From contig CP085629.1 in NCBI GenBank assembly GCA_024704175.1, forward strand, positions 5,270,001-5,334,000: DNA of 64,000 nt, given 5' to 3'. Shown here piece after piece: positions 46,164 to 55,305 of the stretch. The position numbers were made by a program, and so were the translations under genes. Every line of letters starts with the position of its first letter. Position 1 is the first letter of the stretch. This DNA is from Paenibacillus sp. P25 (GTDB lineage Bacteria > Bacillota > Bacilli > Paenibacillales > NBRC-103111). A model generated the notes under the pieces. That model searched no databases, was not told where the DNA came from, and saw nothing but the letters and a program-made list of their open reading frames with translations.

Positions 46164-46811
46164 TTACTCCACCAAACCGTGCTTATAGGCATAAATCGCC
46201 GCCTGCGTACGGTCCTCCACGCCGAGCTTCGCCAGGATGTTGGTGACGTGGAACTTCACTGTCTTGATGCCGATGAACAGCTCGTCGGCCACATCCTGGT
46301 TCGATTTGCCCGAGGCGATCAGGCGCAGTACTTCCATTTCGCGTTCCGTCAGCTCTTCATGAGGCAGGTGTGCCGCCTTCGGCTGGCGGAAACGGTTCAT
46401 CAGCTTGGAGGCGACCTGCGATTCGAGAACGGACTGCCCCTTGACGGCGGAACGGATCGCCTGCGCGATTTCCCCGGCCCGCGACGTCTTGAGCAGGTAG
46501 CTGAAGGCGCCGGCCTCGATCACGGGATAAATTTTCTCGTCGTCGATGAAGCTCGTCAGCACGATCACCTTGCAATCAGGATGAAGCTGCAGCAGGCGCC
46601 GCGTCGTCTCGATGCCGTCCATGCCCTCCATGACCAGATCCATCAGCACCACGTCCGGCTTGTATTCCTGGGCCAGCCGAATGCCCTCCTGGCCGCCGCT
46701 CGCTTCCCCTACGACCTCAATGTCCTCTTCCGTGCTGAGCACTGCGGCCAGCCCGATCCGAACCATCTCGTGATCGTCCACCAGCAGCACCTTAATCGTC
46801 GTCTCTTCCAT
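46164..46811 (-). CDS. liaR: Response regulator LiaR
   Basis: 215 residues. Receiver with VLLVDDHEMVRIGLAAVL, phosphoacceptor in DVVLMDLVMEGMDGIETT, and LLKTS; NarL/LuxR-type HTH ELTEREMEVLRLIASGKSNQ, DVADELFIGIKTVKFHVTNI. Overlaps liaS by 20 bases. Last gene of the envelope-stress operon; LiaR activates the operon in response to cell-wall antibiotics. Confidence 0.92.
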   Translation of the reverse strand: MEETTIKVLLVDDHEMVRIGLAAVLSTEEDIEVVGEASGGQEGIRLAQEYKPDVVLMDLVMEGMDGIETTRRLLQLHPDCKVIVLTSFIDDEKIYPVIEAGAFSYLLKTSRAGEIAQAIRSAVKGQSVLESQVASKLMNRFRQPKAAHLPHEELTEREMEVLRLIASGKSNQDVADELFIGIKTVKFHVTNILAKLGVEDRTQAAIYAYKHGLVE

Positions 46812-47868
46812 CCGCAGATCCTCCTTCCCTGAGTATCGGTACGCGTATATCGATCCGGGTGCCTTTGCCCGGAGCCGTTATCAAATTCATCGAGCCGCCG
46901 ATTTCGTTGACCCGCTCGTTCATCGTAACAATCCCGTAAGACGTCTGCTTCTTCGCATCCAGATCGAAGCCTACACCGTTGTCGCGGATGATCAAACGGA
47001 TCGCGTCGCTCGACGGCCGAACCAGCTTGACCTCAAGCTTCGTGGCCTTGGAATGCCTCAGCGCATTCGACATCGCTTCCTGCACGATACGGAACAGATG
47101 ATCCTCGATGCCTTTCGGCGACTTCACATCCTCCGCCAGCTCCCAGTCGATGTCCATCGGCACCTTCGCTCTCAGCTCATGAAGCAGCTCGACGAGCCCT
47201 TCCGCCAGCGGCTTGCCCTCGAGATGCACCGGCCGCAAATGCAGCAGAAGCGCGCGCATCTCCGACTGGGCCACCGACGCCATCTCCTCGATGAGAAAAA
47301 TTTGCCGTCGCGCCTTCTCAAAATCCTTATCCAGCGTCCGCCCGACCGCTGTCGCCGTCATGGAGATCGCGAACAGCCGCTGGCTCACCGCGTCGTGCAG
47401 CTCCCGGGCCAGCCGCTGGCGCTCCTCCACGATCGCCGAGTACTTCGCCTTCTGGGCCAGCTGCGCATTGTTGCTGGAAAGGCGCTGGAGCGAGGAGACC
47501 TGCTCCTCCCATTTTTTCGTGATCGCATTGAGCTGTTCGCCCAGCCGTCCGATCTCATCCTCGCCGAGCGGCGGCACCGAACGGCTGAGGTTGCCTTTTT
47601 CCAGCGACAGCATCACCTCGCGGATCTGCTCCAGACGGTGCTTCATCCGGCTCGACGTCCAGAGCCCGTATGTACCCCCGATCGCCACCACGACGGCAAT
47701 CAGGCTGAGGCTGAGCATAATTCCCTCCGACCAGGAGGTGAAAGGAACGATGTATCCGTTATAGTGCAAAAAATAAAATATCACGCCGAACAAAACAAGG
47801 CTGAGCCCAATGGACTCCGCCATGCTGCGCCAGATCATATTGGTAAGACGTTTGTCGTGTCCCTCCAT
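46792..47868 (-). CDS. liaS: Sensor histidine kinase LiaS
   Basis: 358 residues. Two close membrane helices with little extracytoplasmic sequence (intramembrane-sensing type), HAMP, HisKA_3 (EERQRLARELHDAVSQRLFA, with the phospho-His), HATPase (EAMSNALRHSKATKLEVKLV, IIRDNGVGFDLDAKK). Partner of liaR; negatively controlled by LiaF in related systems. Confidence 0.92.
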   Translation of the reverse strand: MEGHDKRLTNMIWRSMAESIGLSLVLFGVIFYFLHYNGYIVPFTSWSEGIMLSLSLIAVVVAIGGTYGLWTSSRMKHRLEQIREVMLSLEKGNLSRSVPPLGEDEIGRLGEQLNAITKKWEEQVSSLQRLSSNNAQLAQKAKYSAIVEERQRLARELHDAVSQRLFAISMTATAVGRTLDKDFEKARRQIFLIEEMASVAQSEMRALLLHLRPVHLEGKPLAEGLVELLHELRAKVPMDIDWELAEDVKSPKGIEDHLFRIVQEAMSNALRHSKATKLEVKLVRPSSDAIRLIIRDNGVGFDLDAKKQTSYGIVTMNERVNEIGGSMNLITAPGKGTRIDIRVPILREGGSADGRDDD

Positions 47869-47898
47869 TGGTCCCAGGCTCCTTTTGCGGCGTTTATC

Positions 47899-48547
47899 TT
47901 ACACGATTTTAATATCGATATCGGCAACAATATAAGAAATTTCCAATTTGACCTGCCGGTCGGCCGTCCAATAGTTGGGCGACTGCCATACCATCTTGTT
48001 CAGCACACCCGCCTCCTTGTCGAATCCGACGCTCGTCTGCCCGAACATGACCGAAGCCGTCACCGACAGCCCCATATCCTCGGGAACGATCAAATCCACA
48101 TCGGCGATGACGCCTTGCAGCACGATGGTCGTCTCTTTCTGCTCGGGGATGGCATAGGTAAGATCCATCTGCAGCTCCCCCAGCACGTTCCAGATCGACA
48201 TGCTTCGCAGAATCCAGGGATCCCGGCCCCAGCGAATGCTTTCGATCAGGCTCTTTTTTGCAGGTGGCGGGCTTCCCGATGCATCCGGCGCGTTTTCCGG
48301 TAGAAAAATCCGAGTGAGATCAAGATGATGGCAATAATCAGCGGCAGATGCCCCCCACCAGCAGGAGGAGACCGATGGCCATCAGGACATAGCCTTTTCT
48401 TTCGGAATCCGAGCGAACCTTGTGCACACCCATTAAGAGTAAAAAGAGGGCAACGACGGTAAGAAAGCTCCAGTGGTTGTCAGCCAGCAAAAAGATCCCC
48501 GCGCCGATCAACACCAGAGCAATGTTGCGGTTACGTTTCCTGTGCAT
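47899..48547 (-). CDS. liaF: LiaF-like membrane inhibitor of LiaRS (two frameshifts)
   Basis: About 215 residues. N-terminal helices (NIALVLIGAGIFLLADNHWS, FLTVVALFLLLMGVHKVRSD), a further helix in a second frame (LPLIIAIILISLGFFYRKTR), and the C-terminal LiaF domain (SIWNVLGELQMDLTYAIPEQ, IVPEDMGLSVTASVMFGQTS, VKLEISYIVADIDIKIV). Shifts lie between about 48340 and 48250. Start at 48547 behind AAAGGGGG. Confidence 0.85.
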
Positions 48548-48699
48548 CCGTGCTGCCCCCTTTCGCTTCATCTCGGTGATTGGAGCAAAAGCCATAGCGG
48601 GTGACCTTCCGGCCGCTATGGCATTTTTGCCTTACATAGCATATCACAACTGCCTTCTGTGCTCCAAGAGCTTTTTATGGACGGCTCCGGGCCGGGGGC

Positions 48700-49390
48700 T
48701 TACTGGCCTTGCTCGGACGAGAGCTTTTCCTTCAGGAGCTGGAGCTGATCCTCCACCTTCTGCTGCTTCACAGGATCGACAGGCGCCTGATAGGCCGTGC
48801 CGGCATACGAGCCGCCGACGTAAGGCTTGCGGGCGATTTCCGCCTCCACTTCCAGCGACATGATTTTCTCTTCCATCCGGCGGAAGCCTTTTGCCGCCGC
48901 CGCCTTCGATCACATTTGCCGCCGTCACTTCAGCCATCTGCTTCTTCGCCTTGGCCAGCTGGGCGCGGGAGACGAGCTCGCTGCGCTTGTTGCGCATTTG
49001 ATAGAACGCATCTTTCATCTCATGCAGTCGCTGCACCAGCTCCTGCGCCTGGGCTTTGGACTGCTCGTGCATTTCCGTGTACTCGGCGATTTTGCCTTCG
49101 TAGTACAGCTTCTGCTCCAAGGCCTGGCGGGCGACCAGCTCCTGACCGTTCTTCAGCGCTTCCTTCGCCTGCTCTTCGCGCTGCGCCGTCAGACGAACCG
49201 CTTCCTCCAGGCGCTCCTTCAGCTTGCGCTCGCTTGCGATTTGACGGGCCACCGTCACCTCGGCTTGAGCGATTTCCTCCTCCATATCGCGGAGGTATTG
49301 ATTCAGCATAATGATCGGATCTTCCACTTTATCGAGCAGCTCGTGCAGCGAAGCCTTCGTCATATCTTTAATTCTGGAAAATACACCCAT
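48700..49390 (-). CDS. PspA/IM30 family protein 1 (LiaH-like, frameshifted)
   Basis: About 230 residues, long coiled coil. MGVFSRIKDMTKASLHELLD, KVEDPIIMLNQYLRDMEEEI, NKRSELVSRAQLAKAKKQMA; after a shift near 48900 RRMEEKIMSLEVEAEI and QLQLLKEKLSSEQGQ. Peripheral membrane-protecting protein. Immediately downstream of pspC. Confidence 0.88.
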
Positions 49391-49391
49391 G

Positions 49392-49934
49392 TTACACATC
49401 TCCTTTAAATGGTTGTTGGTTTTTTTCGTAATTTGCTACTTTGGCGCGAAGCTCTTCGATTTCTTTCCGCATCGCTTTTTTCTCAATATCCTTCATCATA
49501 TCGTCCAGGTTGTCGCCGCTCGGCTCCGTGTGGCTTTGCGGTCCGGCCTGCTTATATTCGCCTTCGTATTCATGACGCTCATGCGGCGGAGCCCAGCCGT
49601 GTCTCTGCGCTCTGCGGTAATGCTTCTCGGCGCGCTTCCACTCTTTCCAGCCGTGCTTCCAGCTCTTCCAGTCCTCCCAGTCGCCGTGCCGGGGACCGAA
49701 GCCTCTTCCTCCCCCGTAGTTAAACTCGGGGCCGTACGGTCCTCCGTTCCACGGCTCGCTTGGAATGACCAGGGCCGCGAGGAAGTACAGAGGAATGATA
49801 ACCCCGCCGGAAAAGAATGCCGTTACCACGACCACCAAACGGAGCAGCGTGGCGTCGATGTTCAGCGTGTCCGCCAAACCTCCGCATAAGCCGGTGATTT
49901 TGCGATCGGTACGGGAACGGTAAAGTTTGGTCAT
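49392..49934 (-). CDS. PspC-domain protein
   Basis: 180 residues. PspC domain at residues 1-62 (KLYRSRTDRKITGLCGGLAD, one transmembrane helix VVVVTAFFSGGVIIPLYFLA), a glycine/tryptophan/arginine-rich linker (DWEDWKSWKHGWKEWKRAEK) and a C-terminal coiled coil (MRKEIEELRAKVANYEKNQQ). Its ATG overlaps the stop of pspA-2 (ATGA). Confidence 0.9.
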   Translation of the reverse strand: MTKLYRSRTDRKITGLCGGLADTLNIDATLLRLVVVVTAFFSGGVIIPLYFLAALVIPSEPWNGGPYGPEFNYGGGRGFGPRHGDWEDWKSWKHGWKEWKRAEKHYRRAQRHGWAPPHERHEYEGEYKQAGPQSHTEPSGDNLDDMMKDIEKKAMRKEIEELRAKVANYEKNQQPFKGDV

Positions 49935-50617
49935 AATCGGTTCCAGCCCTCCTGTTGCAGTTTTTCGTCTTCAGCTTAGCGAGCTCTTGCTCCAGCGCCT
50001 GGGATGCGGCGGTCGTCGCCGTGCTCCAGGCTTCGCGGACTTGTCCTCTCACTTCACGCAGCGTTCTTGCGGACAGCTCGAGGTCGGAGATCCGCTCTTC
50101 GAGCCGGTCGAACGTCCGCGGGGACGGCCCGCCGCCCATGGAACGGAGCCTTTCGTTCATCCGCCGCTGCAGTCTTACCGACTCCAGCCTTGCAATATAG
50201 TAGCTTCGCTTCGAGGCGATTTCGTCAAAATCCGCCTTCAGTCGCTGCAGCTGATCTTCCAGCTCTACAATGCCGAGCTTGCTCTGCTCGTAAAGCGCTT
50301 TGTACTGCGCCGCTTTCTCCTCCTGCTGCATTTTCTCCTGCAGGGCGATGCGCGCCACTTCCTCTTCGCCGGCCTTCAGGGCCAGCAGTGCTTGCTGCTC
50401 GCGGCGTTCCTTCAGCTGCTCCGCCGAAACATATTGCTGGCGAAGGGAGGAAGCATGCGACAGACACTGCTGCAGCGACCCGCTCCGATTCGCGGATTTG
50501 CTCGGATTGGTTTGCCAAATATTTATCGATCATGCGTACGGGATCTTCCGCATTTTCCAGCATTTCGTTAAATGCCGCTACCGTAATGTCACGGAATCTT
50601 CTGCCCAGACTGCTCAT
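49931..50617 (-). CDS. PspA/IM30 family protein 2 (frameshifted)
   Basis: About 228 residues. MSSLGRRFRDITVAAFNEML, ENAEDPVRMIDKYLANQSEQ, then in another frame EKMQQEEKAAQYKALYEQSK, DEIASKRSYYIARLESVRLQ and a corrected end EDEKLQQEGWNRL. Shifts near 50470 and 49965. Start at 50617 behind AAAGGTGG. A second, diverged PspA in the same operon. Confidence 0.85.
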
Positions 50618-50671
50618 TCGTCCAACCACCTTTATCTAGAAAGTTTGAATGTTCTAATGTAACTGTTCCAA

Positions 50672-50978
50672 CTAGCCGATCTGACGCTTACGGAAGAGCG
50701 AGAAGCCGTATACGATCAAACCGATCGCAATCAGGATGGCGATCACTCCGGAGAGCTTGCCGATCAGAATGAGCCCGCCAAGCAGGATCAGGATCCAACC
50801 GATGGCGCTTTTTCCGTTTTTGATCCCGACATATCCCAGCCCGATCATCGCCAGCGGGAACAGGAAGCCCATGATGTAATGCCCGAAGTGATGAAGGCCC
50901 GTCAGTTTGTTCAGGAGGATCATGGCTCCGAAGAAAATCAGCAGCAGACGCGAGGCCCGTTTTGCTATTCATTCTCAT
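50672..50978 (-). CDS. LiaI-like small membrane protein (frameshifted)
   Basis: About 101 residues. MRMNSKTGLA is followed, after a one-base shift near 50952, by LLLIFFGAMILLNKLTGLHH, FGHYIMGFLFPLAMIGLGYV, IGWILILLGGLILIGKLSGV, IAILIAIGLIVYGFSLFRKR: three or four helices as in LiaI and LiaF N-terminal domains. First gene of the operon; in related systems LiaI anchors PspA-like LiaH at the membrane. Confidence 0.75.
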
Positions 50979-51025
50979 TTATGTACTCACCGCCTTTCGT
51001 TTGTTTGTCGTTTGCTTATGTCTTT

Positions 51026-51052
51026 ATTCTAGGGTCTGCAAGCTTTTTTCAA
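51026..51052 (-). promoter_or_regulatory. Candidate promoter of the Lia/Psp operon
   Basis: Minus strand TTGAAA (51047-51052), 15-nt spacer, TAGAAT (51026-51031). The spacer is short, consistent with an activator-dependent promoter. Confidence 0.45.
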
Positions 51053-51076
51053 AACGGACCTGCGGCGGTTTTTGAA

Positions 51077-51094
51077 ACTGGACCTAAGTCCAGT
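51077..51094. promoter_or_regulatory. Candidate LiaR operator
   Basis: ACTGGACCTAAGTCCAGT: perfect 7-4-7 inverted repeat upstream of the Lia/Psp operon and about 65 bases from the expected transcription start. The 7-4-7 layout and GTCC/GGAC arms agree with my recollection of LiaR/VraR-type sites. Confidence 0.6.
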
Positions 51095-51169
51095 CCCCGG
51101 CGCGACCTTGGACAGGACAAGTCGGAACCGCAACCGGATGGTCGCTACAGCCGTGGCTTCTATTAACGC

Positions 51170-51206
51170 AAAAATCCCCAAACGGCGGCTTTCACCGCGC
51201 TGGGGA
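51170..51206 (-). terminator. Terminator of the VOC gene
   Basis: TCCCCA ... TGGGGA stem followed by TTTTTG on the minus strand. Confidence 0.65.
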
Positions 51207-51219
51207 TAAGGAACCTTAT

Positions 51220-51561
51220 TCAATGATCCTGAGAGATCGTTATGATATTCCCGTCAGCGTCCCGGATATTAAAGAAGGATACCTGCGGATAACGGACGAT
51301 CCCGTAGGTGATCTGGAATCCGAGCTCCTGCGCCTGCCGGTAAGCGGCATCGATATCGCGGGTGCTGAGCTTGAACAGGACGGGGCCGGTCTCAGGCACC
51401 GGGATATTGTCCATGCCGTTAGAGTCGAGAATCAGGCTGGTTCCATGGCCCAGCTCGAATATATGGAGATGCCCGTACCGTTCCTCCTCCTGAATCTCAA
51501 GTCCCAGCAGACGGGCATATAATTGGGCCGCTTTAGCCAGATCGCGCACCCACAAGAACAC
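51220..51561 (-). CDS. VOC-family (glyoxalase/bleomycin-resistance-like) protein
   Basis: 113 residues from a GTG at 51559-51561. FLWVRDLAKAAQLYARLLGL, GHGTSLILDSNG, VLFKLSTRDIDAAYRQAQEL, FFNIRDADGNIITISQ show the two beta-alpha-beta-beta-beta modules with the metal glutamate replaced by D/N in places. The open frame extends upstream (VPIREQIDS) without a standard start, so the true start may be hidden by an indel. Bases 51562-51773 beyond hold no other gene. Confidence 0.75.
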   Translation of the reverse strand: MFLWVRDLAKAAQLYARLLGLEIQEEERYGHLHIFELGHGTSLILDSNGMDNIPVPETGPVLFKLSTRDIDAAYRQAQELGFQITYGIVRYPQVSFFNIRDADGNIITISQDH

Positions 51562-51773
51562 GGAATCGATCTGTTCCCGGATCGGAACATTCCGGTTATA
51601 GCCGCCGGCCTTTATATTAGCAGAGTTTAAAGGCTAGATTCAGTGATCCCACCCGGTATTTTTGGAGGATTATTTCTGATTATTACTGACTTTGCGCAAC
51701 ATTTCGTCAGGATCTTAGTCTAAAATGATATAGTTTCCAAGTGATGGAAACCCATTTGCACATCGGAGGTTGA

Positions 51774-52954
51774 GTGATGAAAAAGTTTTTGTTCGGTATC
51801 TGTGTCGGCATTGTATTAACCCTCTCGACAGCCGCATATGCATCAGACAGCATACAGGCGCTTCTTTTTCCAGCAAAGATTAAAATTAACGGGCAAGATA
51901 AGAAGTTGGACAGCGAGTATCAAATCTTAAATGTAAATGGTCATGCCTACGTTCCGATTCGCTATGTTGCAGAGAATACTGATATTAATATTGGGTACGA
52001 CGACGATACCCAAACAATCTTACTTGCTTACGGAAATAAATCTATAAAGGACATGAACAATAATGATGTCTCAGTTTCTGACCTGATCGCCACCTCCTAT
52101 GACAAAAATATAATTTCCACCAAAGTAACGGGACACCTCTCGTTGAACACGAATGAAGCGAAATATGTGAACGCTTCGATCGAATTTTATGACACTGAAA
52201 ACAAGTTATTGGGGACCGTGACGATTGACGATGATTTCAAACCCGGAATGAACCTGTTTGATGTCCAAAGTTCAAATAATTTAACGAGTTTTTCCAGTAT
52301 TAAGTTAAAGGTACGAGATGTACATCCCGCTTTAAAATCAACGGTTTCTTCCCTTTTTGACGCGGCCAAGTCCCAAGATTCGGAAAGGGTTCAAAAAATT
52401 CTCGACTCGGTTCCTACTGTAGCCGATGATGTATTATTACTTGATTTTATGAAATGGTCGGTCCCGTATAGCAATGAACTACGGAGTCTAATCCTCCCTT
52501 CCATCTTAAAGAAAACACCTAATGTGAATATTCAGGAGAAAGCAAATGGTTATACGGCACTCATGTACGCAAGTTCTTTTGCAATCGAACAAATTAAGCC
52601 GCTTATTGAATCGGGAGCAGATGTAAAAATTAAAGCGAATGATGGCACGACAGCACTTCTCCTCCTTACTTCCAAAAGGGCTCCTGATCTAGTTAAATTA
52701 TTGTTGGATAAGGGGCCGATCCAAATGTAACGGGATTCAATAATACAACACCGCTACTAGCGGCGCTCCGCCCACTTTTTGCAAGTTATACTTCTGATAC
52801 TGTAAGCACCGTGAAATACTTGCTCGAATCAGGAGCCAATGTAAATATTTCTGATGAAAGCGGGAGTACCCCGCTCCAAATCACTGAAAATGTTCCTGAT
52901 CCAGAAATAAAAGAACAATTACAATCTCTGCTGAAGGCACGCGGTGCTAAATAA
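51774..52954 (+). CDS. Secreted stalk-domain protein with ankyrin repeats (frameshifted)
   Basis: About 393 residues. Signal peptide MMKKFLFGICVGIVLTLSTA; copper-amine-oxidase-N/stalk domain at 27-85 (QALLFPAKIKINGQDKKLDS, NVNGHAYVPIRYVAENTDIN); a middle beta domain; then ankyrin repeats (ANGYTALMYASSFAIEQIKP, LIESGADVKIKANDGTTALL, and after a shift near 52715 LESGANVNISDESGSTPLQI). ATG behind CGGAGG. AT-rich. Two other stalk-domain proteins in this island share the N-terminus. Ankyrin repeats on a secreted Gram-positive protein are uncommon. Confidence 0.8.
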
Positions 52955-52966
52955 GTAATATTAAAA

Positions 52967-53000
52967 AAGGCGAGCCAGAAACTTCCGGCTCGTCTTTTTA
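52967..53000. terminator. Bidirectional terminator
   Basis: GGCGAGCC, AGAAACTTCC loop, GGCTCGTC followed by TTTTT; A-tract on the other side serves the minus-strand gene. Confidence 0.85.
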
Positions 53001-53004
53001 CAAT

Positions 53005-53738
53005 TTACAGTTGAACGTTGTTAACTACCTGGATCATTGCCGGAAGCTTACGAATAGAACCACCATTAAAGCTATAAGTTCCAGGAACATTCATCTGGGT
53101 GGCTGTATTACCGTCCAGGAAGATTCCTTCAAGGCCGTTAGTGGCATCTAAATTTTTACACGCTGTTCGGAATGTGCTCATCGAAACTTTATTTTCTGTG
53201 ATGACCAGGTAGATATTCAGCGAGTTACCGTACAACAACGCCGTGCGCGGCATCGTATCAGAAGGAAAGTGATCGTTGACCAGTTCCTGGTTGTTGGAAA
53301 GCATCTTGCTCCAAGCCGAATCGTTTTGAAGATACATACTTACTCCGCCTTGCGCCCAGTAGTTATCTGGATTGCCGACTGTTAACTGGTTAGCACCACT
53401 AATAACTTGGGTTCTGTACGTTCTCCAACCCGCATCCCAGACAAGAGTACCGGCATTAATGTGATTGCCCGAATCATCATTATTGTAGTAACCGCAAGCA
53501 AATACGTTCGCGCCACCCGGCTGAACCGTGGATGAATTCTGAATACAGATGGATTGAACCGTTTGGCTGGAATCGTCGAAGTACCCGGCGTTGATTCCCA
53601 AAAGCCCCGTAGATGGAACGGTCCCACTGATTGGAGTTAATTTGATGTTATTGGGCGAAGTCTTAATATACCGCATGACCGAACATAACCATATCCATTT
53701 ACGAAAATATCCTTAAAGTCGTATACATAGTAGGCCAT
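53005..53738 (-). CDS. NAGPA/DUF2233-like protein (frameshifted near N-terminus)
   Basis: About 244 residues. LGINAGYFDDSSQTVQ, NAGTLVWDAGWRTYRT, NSLNIYLVITENKVSMSTFR, GLEGIFLDGNTATQMNVPGT resemble the phosphodiester glycosidase (NAGPA) fold: N-G/A-G-Y/F-F-D and L-D-G-x-x-x-x-x-M. The start ATG 53736-53738 follows GGAGG; a shift near 53680 joins MAYYVYDFKDIFVNGYGYVR to the main frame. No signal peptide, unusual for this fold in Firmicutes. Substrate unknown. Confidence 0.6.
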
Positions 53739-53917
53739 CGACTCTTACCTCCACATTGGTTGTTACGACAAGTTGGATTCGTCTTACGTGATTCATCCCA
53801 ATCACGTAGACTTGATCTGCCGTTCACTTAATAAAGTGATATAACTCTCTCCTTCCACAACCAATGCTAAGAAGTCTAATGAGTCCCATAAACTAGATTT
53901 CTTATTCATTACGAAGT

Positions 53918-53950
53918 ACGAAAAAGACCGTTTTTTGTTAAACGGTCTAA
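53918..53950 (-). terminator. Terminator of the split sigma factor operon
   Basis: AGACCGTTT ... AAACGGTCT followed by TTTTTCG on the minus strand, downstream of the RsoA-like gene. Confidence 0.8.
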
Positions 53951-54006
53951 TCCTACAAATTTGGCACGATAGTATGATTTGATTATACATGATTTGACTT
54001 GTTGCT

Positions 54007-54252
54007 TTATTCACTTCTAGAAATTATTGCGACAAATCGAGAGTAATCAGGGACTGAATCCAGGTCGTAAGCATATACTGCACGAATGATTTTTTCAGAC
54101 ATGTGTTGCTCTAGATCGTTCCGTTCCTGCGGTTTAGCTCGTTTACTGGCTCTTTGAATAGCTGGTCGAAATAATGTTATGATCTCCTCCAAAGCTGTCT
54201 TGTCCCCTGACTTTGCGCGAGTAACCAATTCAAATAAATCGGACCTTTCCAT
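54007..54252 (-). CDS. RsoA-like sigma region 2 / HTH_16-type protein
   Basis: 81 residues. SDLFELVTRAKSGDKTALEE, IITLFRPAIQRASKRAKPQE, RNDLEQHMSEKIIRAVYAYD match the small proteins resembling sigma regions 2.1-2.2 such as B. subtilis RsoA (YvrHa), which joins SigO to form a working sigma factor. Located two genes downstream of a SigO-like gene on the same strand. Function by analogy. Confidence 0.65.
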   Translation of the reverse strand: MERSDLFELVTRAKSGDKTALEEIITLFRPAIQRASKRAKPQERNDLEQHMSEKIIRAVYAYDLDSVPDYSRFVAIISRSE

Positions 54253-54291
54253 TCTTAACTTACTCCCCTTCCTAAGACGGCAACCTACAAA

Positions 54292-54555
54292 TTAATTTTC
54301 TTTTTTTCCGTTTATCGTAGCTGATTGGCCGGAATCCCTTGGTGGTTCCGGAGTGTTTTTTCGGCCCAATGTGTTGGTAATCAATGATGCACTCGAAGCG
54401 CCGAAGAAATACGCAACCGCCATAATGATTGAATCCTTTAGCACCGAATCTTCGATTCCTTTCAAACGGAGGATCACATAGGCAATGATCAGCGTGATGC
54501 AGATCAACAAATGCACCATTGTATTCAACACCTCGATTCGTATTTGCTTTACCAC
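54292..54555 (-). CDS. Small membrane protein between the sigma subunit genes
   Basis: About 87 residues from GTG 54555 (behind AAGGGGG), or 75 from ATG 54519 (behind GAGGTG). Two hydrophobic helices: MVHLLICITLIIAYVILRLK and SIIMAVAYFFGASSASLITN; hydrophilic tail KNTPEPPRDSGQSATINGKK. Holin-like size and layout, but no named family recognised. Its place inside the sigma operon suggests a role in sensing or in output. Confidence 0.6.
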   Translation of the reverse strand: MVKQIRIEVLNTMVHLLICITLIIAYVILRLKGIEDSVLKDSIIMAVAYFFGASSASLITNTLGRKNTPEPPRDSGQSATINGKKEN

Positions 54556-54642
54556 GGTTTTACACCCCCTTCCCAAGCCCGCTCCGCCTGCATCGACCAC
54601 TGCATATGCAGACTAAGAGAAAGATATGCCACAATTTCCCTG

Positions 54643-55305
54643 TCAGCTTATACTTTTTCTTTGCCGGCAAGATCCTGCAGGATGGTCGTGATCCTTAATA
54701 TAAGTCCTCATTTTTCTGAGGGCCGATATTCTTGTTTTAGTAATTGCTTGTTGTGAGATTCGAAGAAGAGTGGCGATTTCTGTATCTAGCGCACATGTAG
54801 AATAAGCGAGGGTGATCACAAGCTTTTGCTTGTCCGTTAATCGCCCGAAGGCAAAATATAAGGACTCATCAACAATCGATTGCTGGAAGGATACCGGATC
54901 TTTAGCGGGCAATTCATCCTCAATCGCTTTGGAGATGCTACATAGTAGTTCCCCTAATGTTGATTCTCCACTGTCATCAACAGGAGAGTCGAACACCAAA
55001 GGATGTCTGTGCTCTTCTTTGATACGTTTTCGATGATAGTCGATATCACAAAATTTAATTAAGGAACACAAGTACTTAGTGAAACGAATCTGGAAAAAGT
55101 ACCTACGAAATGCCAATTCCAACTTGTCTCTATTCTCTGCTGATTGACAAAGTAAGGTTTTTGCAAGTAAGTCCATATGCTCAGGATCTGCGAAAAATCC
55201 TCGGATTGCTGGATTCTTGAAGAGCGCCTTGTTCTGCTCCATGTACATCAATAGAGCCTGTTTTTTTTCCTTTGTCATTGTGTCGCTTGTTTGTTTGTCC
55301 AGCAT
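54643..55305 (-). CDS. SigO-like RNA polymerase sigma factor
   Basis: 220 residues. The N-terminal part (LFKNPAIRGFFADPEHMDLL, RDKLELAFRRYFFQIRFTKY, LCSLIKFCDIDYHRKRIKEE) has the SigO/YvrI-type layout lacking a full region 2, and the C-terminus is region 4 (RLTDKQKLVITLAYSTCALD, TEIATLLRISQQAITKTRIS). With the RsoA-like gene it probably forms a two-part sigma factor. ATG behind GAGGAGGG. Its targets may include the surface-protein genes around it (inference). Confidence 0.75.
   Translation of the reverse strand: MLDKQTSDTMTKEKKQALLMYMEQNKALFKNPAIRGFFADPEHMDLLAKTLLCQSAENRDKLELAFRRYFFQIRFTKYLCSLIKFCDIDYHRKRIKEEHRHPLVFDSPVDDSGESTLGELLCSISKAIEDELPAKDPVSFQQSIVDESLYFAFGRLTDKQKLVITLAYSTCALDTEIATLLRISQQAITKTRISALRKMRTYIKDHDHPAGSCRQRKSIS

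Noticed and set aside
53802..54014. 70-residue open frame following the RsoA-like gene
   Set aside because: It runs through the strong terminator at 53918-53950, starts with GTG without a separate ribosome binding site, and has no recognisable protein character.
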